Below, piece by piece: positions 8,989-18,112 of a stretch of 59,599 nucleotides of DNA (positions within the stretch are counted from its first letter, which is position 1; the number at the start of each line of letters is the position of its first letter). The position numbers and the translations under genes were made by a program. Origin of the DNA: an uncultured Acetatifactor sp. (lineage in GTDB: Bacteria; Bacillota; Clostridia; Lachnospirales; Lachnospiraceae); contig CAJUFO010000022.1 of NCBI GenBank assembly GCA_910585615.1, positions 1 through 59,599 on the forward strand, read 5' to 3'. A model generated the notes under the pieces. That model saw only the letters and a list, made by a program, of their open reading frames with translations. It made no database searches and had not been told where the DNA came from.

Positions 8989-10505
8989 GCCTGGCGCTCC
9001 TCGCTGCATTGGCGGCGATATTCCGCCGGGGAGATTCCATAAATCTTGCGGAACATTTTGTTAAAGTAGCTCTGGTTGGAGAAGCCTACCTCCAGCGCGA
9101 TCTCCCCGATGCGCAGCTTATCCTCCAGCAGAAGCCGCTTGGCCTCCTCAATCCGTACCTTCAGCAGATAGTCGTTGAAGAACTCTCCTGTCTGTTCCTT
9201 GAACAGCTTCCCCAGATAGGCGGCCGATATATGCCATTGTGCCGCCAGTTCTTTCAGAGACAGGCCATTGTCCCCATAGGAGCTGGCAATCCTGCGCAGC
9301 GCGCGGTTCACCTGCGGATAAGTGCCCTCCCCGCAATCCGTGCCGGCTCCGATTTCACTGTAGAACCTTTCCAGCCACTGCAGCATCCTTGCGGACGAGG
9401 GCTGGGCCTCCATGCATGTGTCCTGATTGGGAATCCTGCGGTCGGGAAAAGCCATGCGTATGTTTTTCACCAGGAAGACTCCCAGGCAGATGAGCGCTGC
9501 CCTCCTGTCCGCCTCCGAGGGGCAGGCATCCGCAATCGCTTTCACTGTCTCCACCACGCCCTCCCGGTCGTCCAGCTTCAGGCATCCTGCCAGCTGCCTG
9601 AGTTCCCTGCTCTTTAGGGCGGTCGCATACTTTTCGTAGGGGTACTGCCAGACCCGCACCACATGGCCTGTGAACAATTGGCCCGCATCCAGGAAATCGC
9701 AGCAGAGCTGATAGCTCTCCGCAATCTGCCGATGATTTTTCAGCGTTTTCCCGACATAGAGCACAGTCCCCTCCCAAATGCCCTCCCTGCGCAGGATTTC
9801 TCCGATTTCCCTCTCCCTCACGCTGTCGCAGCCCCTATCGCCCCAAAACAGGAATACCAGATCCATGCGCCCATTGAAAAAGCCGTAGCACCCCTGCCAA
9901 TCCTTCCCGGTAAAATGGTTGCTCACAGAGACATATTCCCTTTTCTCCAGTCTGTGCATGTCAAGCAGCGCCACCTGGAACAGTGGCTGGTGCAGGGCGA
10001 TGCCAGCCAGCTCGCACTGCTCCTCAAGGCGGGCCGCATTGGTCTCCCCGCTAATCAGCCGCTGGAAGATGCTGTTGCGAAATACCAGCATATCCTGGTT
10101 GCGCTGCCTCATCTTCCTTTCGTTGTACGCCGTCTCCGCGGACTTCAGGCAGTCATACAGTTCGATGACGTCAATAGGCTTGAGGCAGTAATCGATGATG
10201 CCGTACTGGAAGGCCTCCTTGACATATTCGAACATATCGAAGGCGCTGATGACGATGACGAACAGATTTGGGGATTCCGCTTTGGCCCGCTTTATCAGCT
10301 CCAGGCCGGACATCCGCGGCATGCAGACATCCGTCAGCAGCAAGTCCACCGGTTGCCTTCCCATATAGTCCAGCGCGCTGACGGCATCCGTGGCAGAGCC
10401 TACCACTTCACAGTCGTAGACCTCCCACTCCACATTCTCCACCAGCCACTCCACGATGCTGGAATCATCATCCACTACAAAGACTTTCAGGCTATTTGCA
10501 TCCAT
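8985..10505 (-). CDS. YesN-type response regulator, AraC family
   Basis: A 506-residue cytoplasmic transcription factor. The N-terminal receiver domain (1-~125) shows the acidic pocket VFVVDDDSS, the phospho-acceptor Asp in LLLTDVCMPRMSG (about 57), the Thr/Ser position in VIVISAFD and the Lys in YCLKPID. A middle region of ~260 residues is typical of this family. The C-terminal AraC domain (about 400-500) has two helix-turn-helix motifs, LSLKELAAQWHISAAYLGKL and IGEIALEVGFSNQSYFNKMF. The start is supported by GAGGTGACAT before the ATG. It sits between the beta-helix gene and the kinase in one operon and probably activates the sugar operon promoter near 16720. Confidence 0.93.
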   Translation of the reverse strand: MDANSLKVFVVDDDSSIVEWLVENVEWEVYDCEVVGSATDAVSALDYMGRQPVDLLLTDVCMPRMSGLELIKRAKAESPNLFVIVISAFDMFEYVKEAFQYGIIDYCLKPIDVIELYDCLKSAETAYNERKMRQRNQDMLVFRNSIFQRLISGETNAARLEEQCELAGIALHQPLFQVALLDMHRLEKREYVSVSNHFTGKDWQGCYGFFNGRMDLVFLFWGDRGCDSVREREIGEILRREGIWEGTVLYVGKTLKNHRQIAESYQLCCDFLDAGQLFTGHVVRVWQYPYEKYATALKSRELRQLAGCLKLDDREGVVETVKAIADACPSEADRRAALICLGVFLVKNIRMAFPDRRIPNQDTCMEAQPSSARMLQWLERFYSEIGAGTDCGEGTYPQVNRALRRIASSYGDNGLSLKELAAQWHISAAYLGKLFKEQTGEFFNDYLLKVRIEEAKRLLLEDKLRIGEIALEVGFSNQSYFNKMFRKIYGISPAEYRRQCSEERQA

Positions 10506-10583
10506 ATGTCACCTCTTCCGCGCTTTGACGCTCTCTGTCACCAGACTGTACGCATCCGCTTTGGCTGTTTCTTAACCCGATGA

Positions 10584-12857
10584 TTATACATCCATGCCCC
10601 GGCAGATGCTGGGCCGCACCCCTGGCACAGGCGAGCTGGCCTCCAGGATGCATTCTTCTCGTTCGTATTCCTCCCATGGAGCTTCCAGATTCAGGAAATA
10701 TTCCTTCCTCTCCAGGGGCTCCAGTGCAAACTCCACAGTCCGCTTCCGGCTCCAGCCCTTCCCCTTCGTTTCCACCAGGATAGTGCCTCTGGCCGCCTGC
10801 TCCTCCCGGTTCCAGACGCGCAGGCGGATGGCTGAACCAGCACCCTGCCTTTCCACGGACAGTGCTGTGGTCACCTGACAGGGATTCTCCCGCCGAAGTT
10901 CCTTCAACAACCCGATCCCTTCCATGGAACGTCCTCCGTATCCTTTCTGGGACGCCCTGGCATCTTCCCGAATCTCCCAGTCTTCCCAGGCGGCATCCCG
11001 GAAATCCTCCTGCAGGGCGAAGACATTCTCGTCATACAGGTATCTTCCCCTCTCGCCGCTGATTGAATACCAGACATTCGTCTTTATATCCTGCGGGAAG
11101 AATACATTTCCCTGAATGACCGCGCTGCCAGGAATCACATCGCTTTTTTCATAATATGCATGGATGTCTCCCAGTTCGGGATATCTAGAAAGATATAGAG
11201 AATCCATTCCGCTGATGTCCTTTTCTCCAGGGAGGCGGCGGTTCTCCGGGTCTATGTTCGTGATATGGTAGAACCGCTCCTTCAGAATCCGCGTCATCAT
11301 GTTCCGCCATACCGGATAGTCGTCCGCCCCTCTGCTGTCCACGGAGATTCCGGGGACGCATCTTATGAACACATTGTTCCTGACCACAAAATCCCGTCCA
11401 CCGCCCAGCATCACCGCGCGGGCAGTCTCCACAAAATAATTGTCCTCCATGACGGTCCCTGACACACAGTCGTCATTGTAGACTCCCATTGTCCCCATGC
11501 CCACGCCGCCTAAGTGATGGACATAGTTGTGGCACACCCTGTTCCCCCGGTAGGTAAAGTCTTTCCCAATATAAATCGCGCCGGCATCTCCAGTCTCCAT
11601 CACCACCCGATAGATTTCATTGTCCTCGATTGTCATGTCATTGCCCCAGTACAGGATTGCCATATGCGGGCAGTCGTGTATCAGATTGTTCCTCGCCGTC
11701 ATCCCGACCCCGGTCATGAGGATGGGTGGCTGATAGCATCTAGACCACTGGCTGATTCTGTACATATGGTTGTTGCATATGCTGAAATCCGCCTCTTCCA
11801 GGGCTTCTCGGTCGCCTCCCACAGCTTTCACGCCGCAGTCCCCGCAGTCATGAATCGTGGAATGGACGACCTGATTCCCCTTTCCGCCCTGGATGAATAC
11901 GCCATGGTTTCCGATATTTCGAATATGGCAATTGTCGATGGCGACTCCCGCACAGTTCTCCACCAGAATCGCGTTTCCCCGGGTTCCTTCCACCTGTAGG
12001 CCCGAAATCGTGATATCCCTGCCGTTCTCTACTGTCAAGACAGGTTCCTCCAGCAAAGAGAGCATCACCTCCATCCCAGGCTGATTCTTCTCTCCGGGCG
12101 GGATGAAATAGAGTAGGTTTTCCCTCTGGTCTATATAGTATTCCCCGGGTTCGGTCAATTCCTCCAGGATGTTCAGGAAGCAGAACCGCTGCCCTTTCTT
12201 GAACCCATAATTTCCATAGGGCGGAGCATTCACGATTTTTCGTTCAGCAACATCCAGTTCTTCCACCCTCTCGTAGCTGTTGGCCCAGTCCCAGGACCAG
12301 TATCCATGAACCCATAGGTCATCTTTGCCTTTCCACCTCATGGGCCTGTCATCGTCATAGTAGAATCCCGCTTCCAGTCTGCCCGACTTCTCCCCCCACT
12401 CATCATGCTCGGCTTCCGCCACGCCGGAAATCTTCAGGAATCCATCTCCCTTGGGATAGCGGGTCAGACTCTGGAGCTCTCCGTTGATAAAAAGCTGGGA
12501 ATGCGAGGGAACCACCGGACGGTTGTATCCCCGAGATGCTATCTCTCCTGTGCAACGAATCCCGTTCTCTTTCAGATTGCACACCAGAACTGCACCCCTG
12601 GCTTCCGGAGCGATGCGGGCGTCCTCCGCTACCGTCCACCCATGCAGGCGCCTGCCTCCAATCAGACGTACCTTTCCCTCCCCCCTAAGCCTCATGCCAT
12701 TGTGCTCTTTCCCAAGCCGCAGACCCGCGTCCAGATAATATTCCCCTTCCCGAAACGCGATTTCCGTCTCTGCACTCCGGTTTTGGTCCAGAATTTTCTG
12801 GATATCTGCGCTGGTCTTTACTGTTTCACTTGTAATGATGACCGTCTTTGTATCCAT
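10584..12857 (-). CDS. Right-handed parallel beta-helix protein, probable carbohydrate-active enzyme
   Basis: 757 residues without a signal peptide. After an N-terminal region (~1-280, with IRCTGEIASRGYNRPVVP), residues ~280-540 form beta-helix coils with repeating asparagine-rich turns (ITISGLQVEGTRGNAILVEN, IDNCHIRNIGNHGVFIQGG, ARNNLIHDCPHMAILYWGN, MEDNYFVETARAVMLGGG). This is the fold of pectate lyases, polygalacturonases and GH110-type enzymes. The C-terminal ~120 residues look like a beta-sandwich. Position between the binding-protein gene and the regulator suggests it depolymerises or trims the imported oligosaccharide inside the cell. Exact specificity is not visible. The start at 12857 has AAGGAGAAGAAGGA upstream. 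Confidence 0.75.
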   Translation of the reverse strand: MDTKTVIITSETVKTSADIQKILDQNRSAETEIAFREGEYYLDAGLRLGKEHNGMRLRGEGKVRLIGGRRLHGWTVAEDARIAPEARGAVLVCNLKENGIRCTGEIASRGYNRPVVPSHSQLFINGELQSLTRYPKGDGFLKISGVAEAEHDEWGEKSGRLEAGFYYDDDRPMRWKGKDDLWVHGYWSWDWANSYERVEELDVAERKIVNAPPYGNYGFKKGQRFCFLNILEELTEPGEYYIDQRENLLYFIPPGEKNQPGMEVMLSLLEEPVLTVENGRDITISGLQVEGTRGNAILVENCAGVAIDNCHIRNIGNHGVFIQGGKGNQVVHSTIHDCGDCGVKAVGGDREALEEADFSICNNHMYRISQWSRCYQPPILMTGVGMTARNNLIHDCPHMAILYWGNDMTIEDNEIYRVVMETGDAGAIYIGKDFTYRGNRVCHNYVHHLGGVGMGTMGVYNDDCVSGTVMEDNYFVETARAVMLGGGRDFVVRNNVFIRCVPGISVDSRGADDYPVWRNMMTRILKERFYHITNIDPENRRLPGEKDISGMDSLYLSRYPELGDIHAYYEKSDVIPGSAVIQGNVFFPQDIKTNVWYSISGERGRYLYDENVFALQEDFRDAAWEDWEIREDARASQKGYGGRSMEGIGLLKELRRENPCQVTTALSVERQGAGSAIRLRVWNREEQAARGTILVETKGKGWSRKRTVEFALEPLERKEYFLNLEAPWEEYEREECILEASSPVPGVRPSICRGMDV

Positions 12858-12935
12858 TCCTTCTTCTCCTTATTTTCCAAAGGGCGCAAATCTCTTCGCG
12901 CCCTTTTTCCTATATCCGTCTATTCCAGATATCCC

Positions 12936-14726
12936 TTATTCCAAATATTTCTTGCTGATTTCCTTAGCTTCATTCCATCTGGCCACCACGTCCTCGAATA
13001 CCTGCTGGCCTCCAAGGGCTTCCGCGTCCGCCTGGGTCTGAATCCAAAGGGCATCGAACTCGGCCTGATCCTTTGCATATACCATCTTCCAGGAATTCTG
13101 CACCACGATTTCCCCAATCTGCCCCCGAATCTCTTCTATGTCATCCGGTGCTGGAGCCACGAAGCTCAGTACAGGGTCTGTCGCTATCAGGTTCTTTCCC
13201 TCTGCCTCCGCCCGCTCGAACCGACTCTCATATCCGCCATTGTTCTCAATGAAGTCCTCCTGGAGCTTGGTCTTGACATGCTTCACCTTCGCATAGGAAT
13301 CACCGGTCAGGTTGTAGCACTGCCCATTCTCCGTCTTTGCGCTGGGATGGACTGCGATATCCCAGTTGAACTCCGCCACGCCCATCACCTTTCCGCCTTC
13401 GGGATGCTCATAGGCGTTACCCAGATAATCGTTCTCATAGTACAAATCGCTGAATATCTTCTTGCCGTTCTCATCATACTCCCACAGCATCCCTTCCGGC
13501 CCGTTATACAGAAGGTCGATGCCTTCATCGGAATAGTACCAGTCCAGGAATGCCAGCGCCTTGTCTATGTCCGCGCAGTCAGCTCCGATTCCGATGAACC
13601 TCTGGGGATGACCCACCGGACGTTCCGGATTTACAGGAACTCGGAGATTCTCCGGCCATACGGAGGCATGTCCCCACCATTCCTCGGACTCTTTGGCATC
13701 CGGATCCCCATAGGAAAACCAGTCCCATGTGGTGGACAGATACTGGGCATTGCCTGCCTTTGCCATATAGCCCTCGTAATTCATTGTAGCGGATTCCGGA
13801 TCCAGCAGCCCCATCTGGTTAGCAGTGTAGAGCCACTGCAAGGCCTCTTTATACACGCTGTCGTCCTCCAACAGATACCTCACTTCCCCGCTGCCGTCAT
13901 AGTCCATATAGGCCAGCCAGGACAGGCCCTCCATCACATATCCCATGGGCATCATATAGGTGGAGTAAGCGCAGTACATCATTGCATTTGCATCCCAGTC
14001 GTTAAAGGCACCCAGCCCGTATACAGGCATGCCGTCCGCCGTCTCAGGCTCCATCTCCTGCATCTGCTTCAGCACGTCCAGCATCCCGTACATGTCTGGC
14101 ATCTCCGGCATCCCCAGCTTCTTATACAGATCCCAGCGCATCTGGGGATTCACCACGATCGATCTGTTCTCCCCGATTACCATAGGCATCACATATAATC
14201 CGCCGAAGGTGTCCTTGGCATATTCGATTGCTTTCTGGTACTTCTCATTTCCGAAGATATGGGGCAGTTGATCCTTATGCGCCTCCAAGTCCAGCAGCAT
14301 GCCTCCGGATATGGCACTGGTCACATCCACCTTTTGACCGATTTCTATGATGTCCGTCAGCTCCCCGCTTGCCAGCATAGGAGCCAGAATGGAGCCATCC
14401 GTGGTCTGAATCCTGCTCTCCAGGAAGATGCCCAGATGCTCCCCCAGATAGTTTTCGAACCATGGATAGCGCTCCACACCATTGTTTCCGTTCTGAAAAT
14501 AACAGGTCAGGGTGGTGATTTCCCCGCTCTCTGCCGGTTCTGAGACGTTTTCCGCCTCGCTCTGGTCTTCTGCTCCGTTCTGGCTCTCTGTCCCGCTCTG
14601 GCTGACCTGGCCCTCTTCCTTCGTGGAATCAGCCCCCTGGTCACCTCCGCCCTGACAGGCCGCCAGCGACAGCACTGTCGCCGCACACATCAATATCGCT
14701 GCTGTTTTCTTGAATCTTTTCCTCAT
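12936..14726 (-). CDS. Sugar ABC transporter substrate-binding lipoprotein (LplA-like)
   Basis: 596 residues. A lipoprotein signal with lipobox LSLAAC (Cys at about 24) is followed by a Gly/Ser/Glu/Gln-rich linker (to ~70) and a large binding-protein domain. Features typical of the LplA/YtcQ group are ITTLTCYFQNGNNGVE at the start, MVIGENRSIVVNPQMRWDLY and ALAFLDWYYSDEGIDLLYNG. The size fits the group, which usually binds complex oligosaccharides. It is anchored outside the membrane and delivers sugar to the two permeases encoded just upstream. No ABC ATPase gene is present, so a shared MsmX-like ATPase elsewhere is likely. The gap after the permease gene is 81 bases. Confidence 0.92.
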   Translation of the reverse strand: MRKRFKKTAAILMCAATVLSLAACQGGGDQGADSTKEEGQVSQSGTESQNGAEDQSEAENVSEPAESGEITTLTCYFQNGNNGVERYPWFENYLGEHLGIFLESRIQTTDGSILAPMLASGELTDIIEIGQKVDVTSAISGGMLLDLEAHKDQLPHIFGNEKYQKAIEYAKDTFGGLYVMPMVIGENRSIVVNPQMRWDLYKKLGMPEMPDMYGMLDVLKQMQEMEPETADGMPVYGLGAFNDWDANAMMYCAYSTYMMPMGYVMEGLSWLAYMDYDGSGEVRYLLEDDSVYKEALQWLYTANQMGLLDPESATMNYEGYMAKAGNAQYLSTTWDWFSYGDPDAKESEEWWGHASVWPENLRVPVNPERPVGHPQRFIGIGADCADIDKALAFLDWYYSDEGIDLLYNGPEGMLWEYDENGKKIFSDLYYENDYLGNAYEHPEGGKVMGVAEFNWDIAVHPSAKTENGQCYNLTGDSYAKVKHVKTKLQEDFIENNGGYESRFERAEAEGKNLIATDPVLSFVAPAPDDIEEIRGQIGEIVVQNSWKMVYAKDQAEFDALWIQTQADAEALGGQQVFEDVVARWNEAKEISKKYLE

Positions 14727-14807
14727 TTACTGTACCTTTCCTTTCTTTTTCTATGAATCCACATCCCTTAAGATATCGAATCCTCTTTCGCCGGCCCGGG
14801 CGCTCCA

Positions 14808-15722
14808 TCACCCCTTCACCGCCCCAATCATGACACCCTTGACGTAATAGCGCTGGATGAAGGGATAGACCATCAGAATTGGGATGATTGTCACCATCGT
14901 CATGGTATGGCGGGCGCTCTGCAGGTTCGCGGACTGCATGAGCATCTGCTCCGACACCATCCCGCTCTTCGTAATCATTTCTGCCAGCTGTCTGGAGCTG
15001 TTGAGATACTGGTACAGGATGGATTGCAGGGTCTGGAGCCTGGTGCCGCTGGTATACAGCACTGTGTCCATGTAGGCGTTCCACTGGCCTACCACGGAAA
15101 ACAGGACAATCGTAGCCAGAATAGGTTTTGACAACGGCACGATGATGCGCATCAGGCGCGTCAGATAGCCTGCTCCGTCCATCAGCGCCGATTCCTCCAG
15201 CGACTGGGGGATGCTCTCGATGTAGGTCTTCACCAGAATCATGTTGTAGGGACCTATCAGGCAGGGAACTACATAGACCCCGAAGGTGTTCATCAGGCCC
15301 AGTCTCTTGATATTCAGATAGCCCGGAATCAGCCCTGCTCCGAAGTACATGGTGACAATCATGAAGCGGTACCAGAACTTCCTGTGCCAGAGTTCCTGCC
15401 TGGTCATGGCATATCCCAGCACTGTGCAGGACAGAATCGAGATACAGGTGCCAACGACCGTCCTGGCCACCGATATGAAGACCGCGTGGTTCAGGCCCTG
15501 TATCTTCAGGACATCGCTGAAGTTATTGAAATGGATTCCCTTGGGCAGGAGCACAATCTTACCCAGCTCCACCAGCTTGTTGTTGCTGACGGAATTTATC
15601 AGGATATAATAAAACGGATAGATGCAGGCAATGGCGAAAAGCCCCAGGAAAATAAGGTTCACGCTGTCAAATGCCATGTCCGCCGCGCTTTTCTTCGTTT
15701 TTATCTTGGATTTCCTCTTCAC
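14808..15722 (-). CDS. Carbohydrate ABC transporter permease (LplC/YtcP-like)
   Basis: 304-residue inner-membrane permease with six predicted membrane helices (LIFLGLFAIACIYPFYYILI first). The cytoplasmic coupling loop is ESALMDGAGYLTRLMRIIVP, matching the EAA motif, and the typical C terminus is FIQRYYVKGVMIGAVKG. I choose the GTG at 15722 (VKRKSKIKTKK), which has GGGGGG six bases upstream, over the TTG at 15746 that overlaps the preceding stop. It forms a heterodimer with the permease encoded immediately upstream, from which it is separated by about 20 bases. Confidence 0.92.
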   Translation of the reverse strand: MKRKSKIKTKKSAADMAFDSVNLIFLGLFAIACIYPFYYILINSVSNNKLVELGKIVLLPKGIHFNNFSDVLKIQGLNHAVFISVARTVVGTCISILSCTVLGYAMTRQELWHRKFWYRFMIVTMYFGAGLIPGYLNIKRLGLMNTFGVYVVPCLIGPYNMILVKTYIESIPQSLEESALMDGAGYLTRLMRIIVPLSKPILATIVLFSVVGQWNAYMDTVLYTSGTRLQTLQSILYQYLNSSRQLAEMITKSGMVSEQMLMQSANLQSARHTMTMVTIIPILMVYPFIQRYYVKGVMIGAVKG

Positions 15723-15742
15723 GTCTGACCCCCCATAATAAG

Positions 15743-16681
15743 TCAAAAGACTTTCTCATCCCGGACTTTTCCGGAAACCGCGTTGGTAGTGCACAGGAGC
15801 AGCAGCGCGATGACGCTCTGCATCATGCCGATTGCCGTGCCCCGTGAAATATTATTTCCCACAAGTCCCACGTTGTAGGTATATAAGGATAAAATTTCTA
15901 CCTTATCCTTATTGAAGGCGTTTTGAAAGACCAGGAACTGCTCCATGCCCATGTTCAGGAAATTGCCAAGGCCGATAATCAGCAGGGTGACATATGTCGG
16001 CAACAGACCTGGAATCGTTATGTAGCGTATCTTCTGGAAGCGGTTCCCACCGTCTATGGCTACCGCCTCATACAGCTCCTGGTCGATTCCATTGATGGCC
16101 GCCATATAGATGACGCTGCTCCAGCCCAGCCCCTTCCATATCTGCAGAAGGAGCATGAAGAGCCACACATGGTCGGAAGTCCCGAGAATGTTCAGGCCCT
16201 TATCTATGATTCCAAACTCCCGGAGCATCCGGTTCACCGCGCCGCTCTCCACGGAGAACATGGCTGTCGCCATGGCGAACACCAGAATCCAGCTGATAAA
16301 GTTCGGGATGGTGGTCACAGTCTGAACGAATTTTCGGTATCTCCTGTTCTTCACCTCGTTCAGCAGGATTGCCAGGAACATGGGGAGGAAGGAGGTCAGG
16401 TAATTCAGCGAGCTCATCACCACCGTGTTGCGCAGCACCCGGAACAGCTCCCGCCTGGACACCGGATTCTGGAACATGCTGGTGAAATACCGAAATCCCA
16501 CGAATGTGCAGTCGCTCAATTGCCGCCCCGGCTTATAGTCATAGAACGCATAGCGCCACCCGGTCAGCGGAAGGTAGCAGAAGACGGCATAGGCAACGAT
16601 AAATGGCAGGATGCCCAAAAACAGCCGCACACCCGGCTTCAATCTCTTTTTCCCAGCTCTCGTCAAAGCAGTATCCATCAT
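15743..16681 (-). CDS. Carbohydrate ABC transporter permease (LplB-like)
   Basis: 312-residue permease with six membrane helices. The first helix region is RLFLGILPFIVAYAVFCYLP, and a coupling loop reads YEAVAIDGGNRFQKIRYITI (EAA motif). The start at 16681 (MMDTALTRAGKK) is chosen because AAAGGAG stands six bases upstream. The open frame continues upstream to 16936 but that part overlaps the promoter and looks non-coding. This is the first gene of the sugar operon. The pair with the LplC-like permease and the large binding lipoprotein matches ytcQ/yteP-type systems for plant or host glycan fragments. Confidence 0.92.
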   Translation of the reverse strand: MMDTALTRAGKKRLKPGVRLFLGILPFIVAYAVFCYLPLTGWRYAFYDYKPGRQLSDCTFVGFRYFTSMFQNPVSRRELFRVLRNTVVMSSLNYLTSFLPMFLAILLNEVKNRRYRKFVQTVTTIPNFISWILVFAMATAMFSVESGAVNRMLREFGIIDKGLNILGTSDHVWLFMLLLQIWKGLGWSSVIYMAAINGIDQELYEAVAIDGGNRFQKIRYITIPGLLPTYVTLLIIGLGNFLNMGMEQFLVFQNAFNKDKVEILSLYTYNVGLVGNNISRGTAIGMMQSVIALLLLCTTNAVSGKVRDEKVF

Positions 16682-16721
16682 CGGCATCTCCTTTACAGCA
16701 TGATTCCTATCTCTTTTTTTC

Positions 16722-16750
16722 ATTATAGTACAGTCTTTGGACAATATATA
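16722..16750 (-). promoter_or_regulatory. Candidate promoter of the sugar operon
   Basis: TATAAT lies at 16727-16722 on the minus strand, about 40 bases before the chosen start codon. Upstream is very AT-rich and has no good -35 hexamer at the right distance, as expected if an activator such as the YesN-type regulator is needed. Confidence 0.45.
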
Positions 16751-16832
16751 TATAAATAATTTCGACTTTTTGTCTTTTTTTGAAAAAATGCTGAAAATAT
16801 GAAAGACATGATTATACAGAGTAGTCCCGGAC

Positions 16833-16874
16833 AAAAAGACGCATGCGACCCCTTGGAAAGGCAGCCCTATGCGT
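16833..16874 (-). terminator. Probable terminator after the GNAT gene
   Basis: On the minus strand ACGCAT (16874-16869) pairs with ATGCGT (16844-16839), with an inner CCTT/AAGG pair, then CTTTTTG. It would insulate the sugar operon promoter from upstream transcription. Confidence 0.45.
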
Positions 16875-16886
16875 AAAAGAAAAGAA

Positions 16887-16976
16887 TCAATCGGAAAACA
16901 CCTTGGCAAGCTCGATGAAGCATCCCTCCTCGTCATGTCACGTTATCCCCTGACATTTCTTTCTGCCAAAACCCCT
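16887..16976 (-). repeat. Collapsed remnant of BTAD gene start and tail, copy B
   Basis: Directly after the GNAT stop, 16935-16976 matches the spacer, ribosome site and first codons of the BTAD regulator at 2470-2520 (shared GAAAGAAATGTCAG on the minus strand). Bases 16887-16935 match the tail at 1180-1226. About 1.2 kb of BTAD coding sequence present in copy A is missing here, consistent with one internal deletion. Confidence 0.6.
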
Positions 16977-17915
16977 TTATATCGTGAATTCATAGATGCA
17001 TTTCCGCGTCTCCCCATCCCGCCGCATGTCATTGTCCTCCGGGAGATCTGCGATTTCCCGCAGAATCCCTCCCGCATATTCGCAGGTCTTCCGGGAGGGG
17101 TAGTTGTCCGGATTGCAGGTGATGACCAGATAGTCCATCCCGTGCCGCCTGGCCAGGTGGAACAGCAGGCGGCAGGCCTTGCCCGCGTAATGGTTCCCCC
17201 GGTAGGGCTCCTCCACCCGGTAGCCGATGTTCCCTCCGTAGTAGACCCCTTCGCTGTAGCCAATCCGCAGGTCGCAGCGCCCGGCCTTGTGCCCTTCCCT
17301 GTCACAGATGGTGAAATGGTAGGATGGGAGCCACTTCTCAGCCAGGCTGCCCGGAACGGTCTTGTCCAGCATCAGCAGGATCTCCCCGTCCGTCAGGACT
17401 TCTGTGTCAAAAAAGCAAAACTCCAGCGGCCTCTCCATATAGCCGCAGGTAAATGGGAAGAAGTCGTATTTTTCCATATGGGTATGCAAGAATCCGAACC
17501 GCTCATACCAGGCCCGCAACACCGTATTCTCCTCCACTATGCCCAGCTTCAGCCTGCCGCAGCCAAAGGCGGAAGCGCAGAGCAGCCCATGCTCCAGCAG
17601 ACGCTTCCCGATTCCGGCATGCCTGCGGCCTGGCAGGACACAGAGATTGTTCAGCTCACAGTCACCTTCCTCCTGTATCCGGAGGGAATAATAGCCTGTT
17701 ACCTTTCCGTCTTCCTCCACATGGACGAACATGGCCCGCCCCTCCCGGTACTGTCCCGCAAGCCTTTCCAGGGTAGTGGCAAAAGCTGTGAACCTGGGGG
17801 CATTCTCCGGGGAAAGCCCAAAAGCTTCCGCCACAGTGGAAAAGCTGTCCCTTATCACCCTGACGCATTCCTCCAGTTCTCCTTCTCGTATCGGCCTGAT
17901 CATCCTCTCTTCCAT
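16977..17915 (-). CDS. Tandem GNAT-family N-acetyltransferase
   Basis: 312 residues with two acetyltransferase-like halves. The N-terminal half (about 5-155) has the acetyl-CoA pyrophosphate loop LPGRRHAGIGKRLLEHG and a typical YERFGF element. The C-terminal half (about 165-312) has IGYRVEEPYRGNHYAGKACR and YLVITCNPDNYPSRKTCEYAG. The acceptor substrate is unknown. The ATG at 17915 lies right behind AGAGGGAGG; the ATG at 17903 is an alternative. It is the survivor of a duplicated module: the other copy keeps only its last ~30 codons (2519-2612). A TIM-barrel remnant precedes it. Confidence 0.8.
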   Translation of the reverse strand: MEERMIRPIREGELEECVRVIRDSFSTVAEAFGLSPENAPRFTAFATTLERLAGQYREGRAMFVHVEEDGKVTGYYSLRIQEEGDCELNNLCVLPGRRHAGIGKRLLEHGLLCASAFGCGRLKLGIVEENTVLRAWYERFGFLHTHMEKYDFFPFTCGYMERPLEFCFFDTEVLTDGEILLMLDKTVPGSLAEKWLPSYHFTICDREGHKAGRCDLRIGYSEGVYYGGNIGYRVEEPYRGNHYAGKACRLLFHLARRHGMDYLVITCNPDNYPSRKTCEYAGGILREIADLPEDNDMRRDGETRKCIYEFTI

Positions 17916-17933
17916 CCTCCCTCTGTCCTCTTA

Positions 17934-18056
17934 AATTCCTGTGGCATCTCTCGAACAGCCTCTCCCATGCCTCCAACATGTATTCGCCGGGCATGTCGAA
18001 GAGGTTTCGGCAACAGGGCTTCCATGCCCCGATTTTCCGGCATCTGAAAAAGTTCC
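17934..18056 (-). pseudogene. Deletion remnant of the TIM-barrel isomerase/epimerase gene
   Basis: Bases 17934-18010 encode NLFDMPGEYMLEAWERLFER, nearly identical to NLFDMPGEYMLEAWDRLFAR in the intact gene at 2668-3588, and align at the DNA level with 2985-3058. Bases ~18010-18056 (CCGATTTTCCGGCAT and around) align with the region just upstream of the intact gene (about 3625-3665). The 5' half of the gene is deleted between the two blocks and the 3' half is gone too. Confidence 0.75.
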
Positions 18057-18112
18057 GGGAGTCCTCCCTGATAAAGCACACTCCAATCCTGCGGCGCTGC
18101 CCCTTGCGCACA

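Noticed and set aside
12405..14198. Plus-strand frame of 597 residues
   Set aside because: Antisense to the beta-helix and binding-protein genes, which are clearly real.
15723..15746. TTG start at 15746 for the LplC-like permease
   Set aside because: The GTG at 15722 has a good ribosome site and the residues before it (TYYGGSD) do not look like a permease start.
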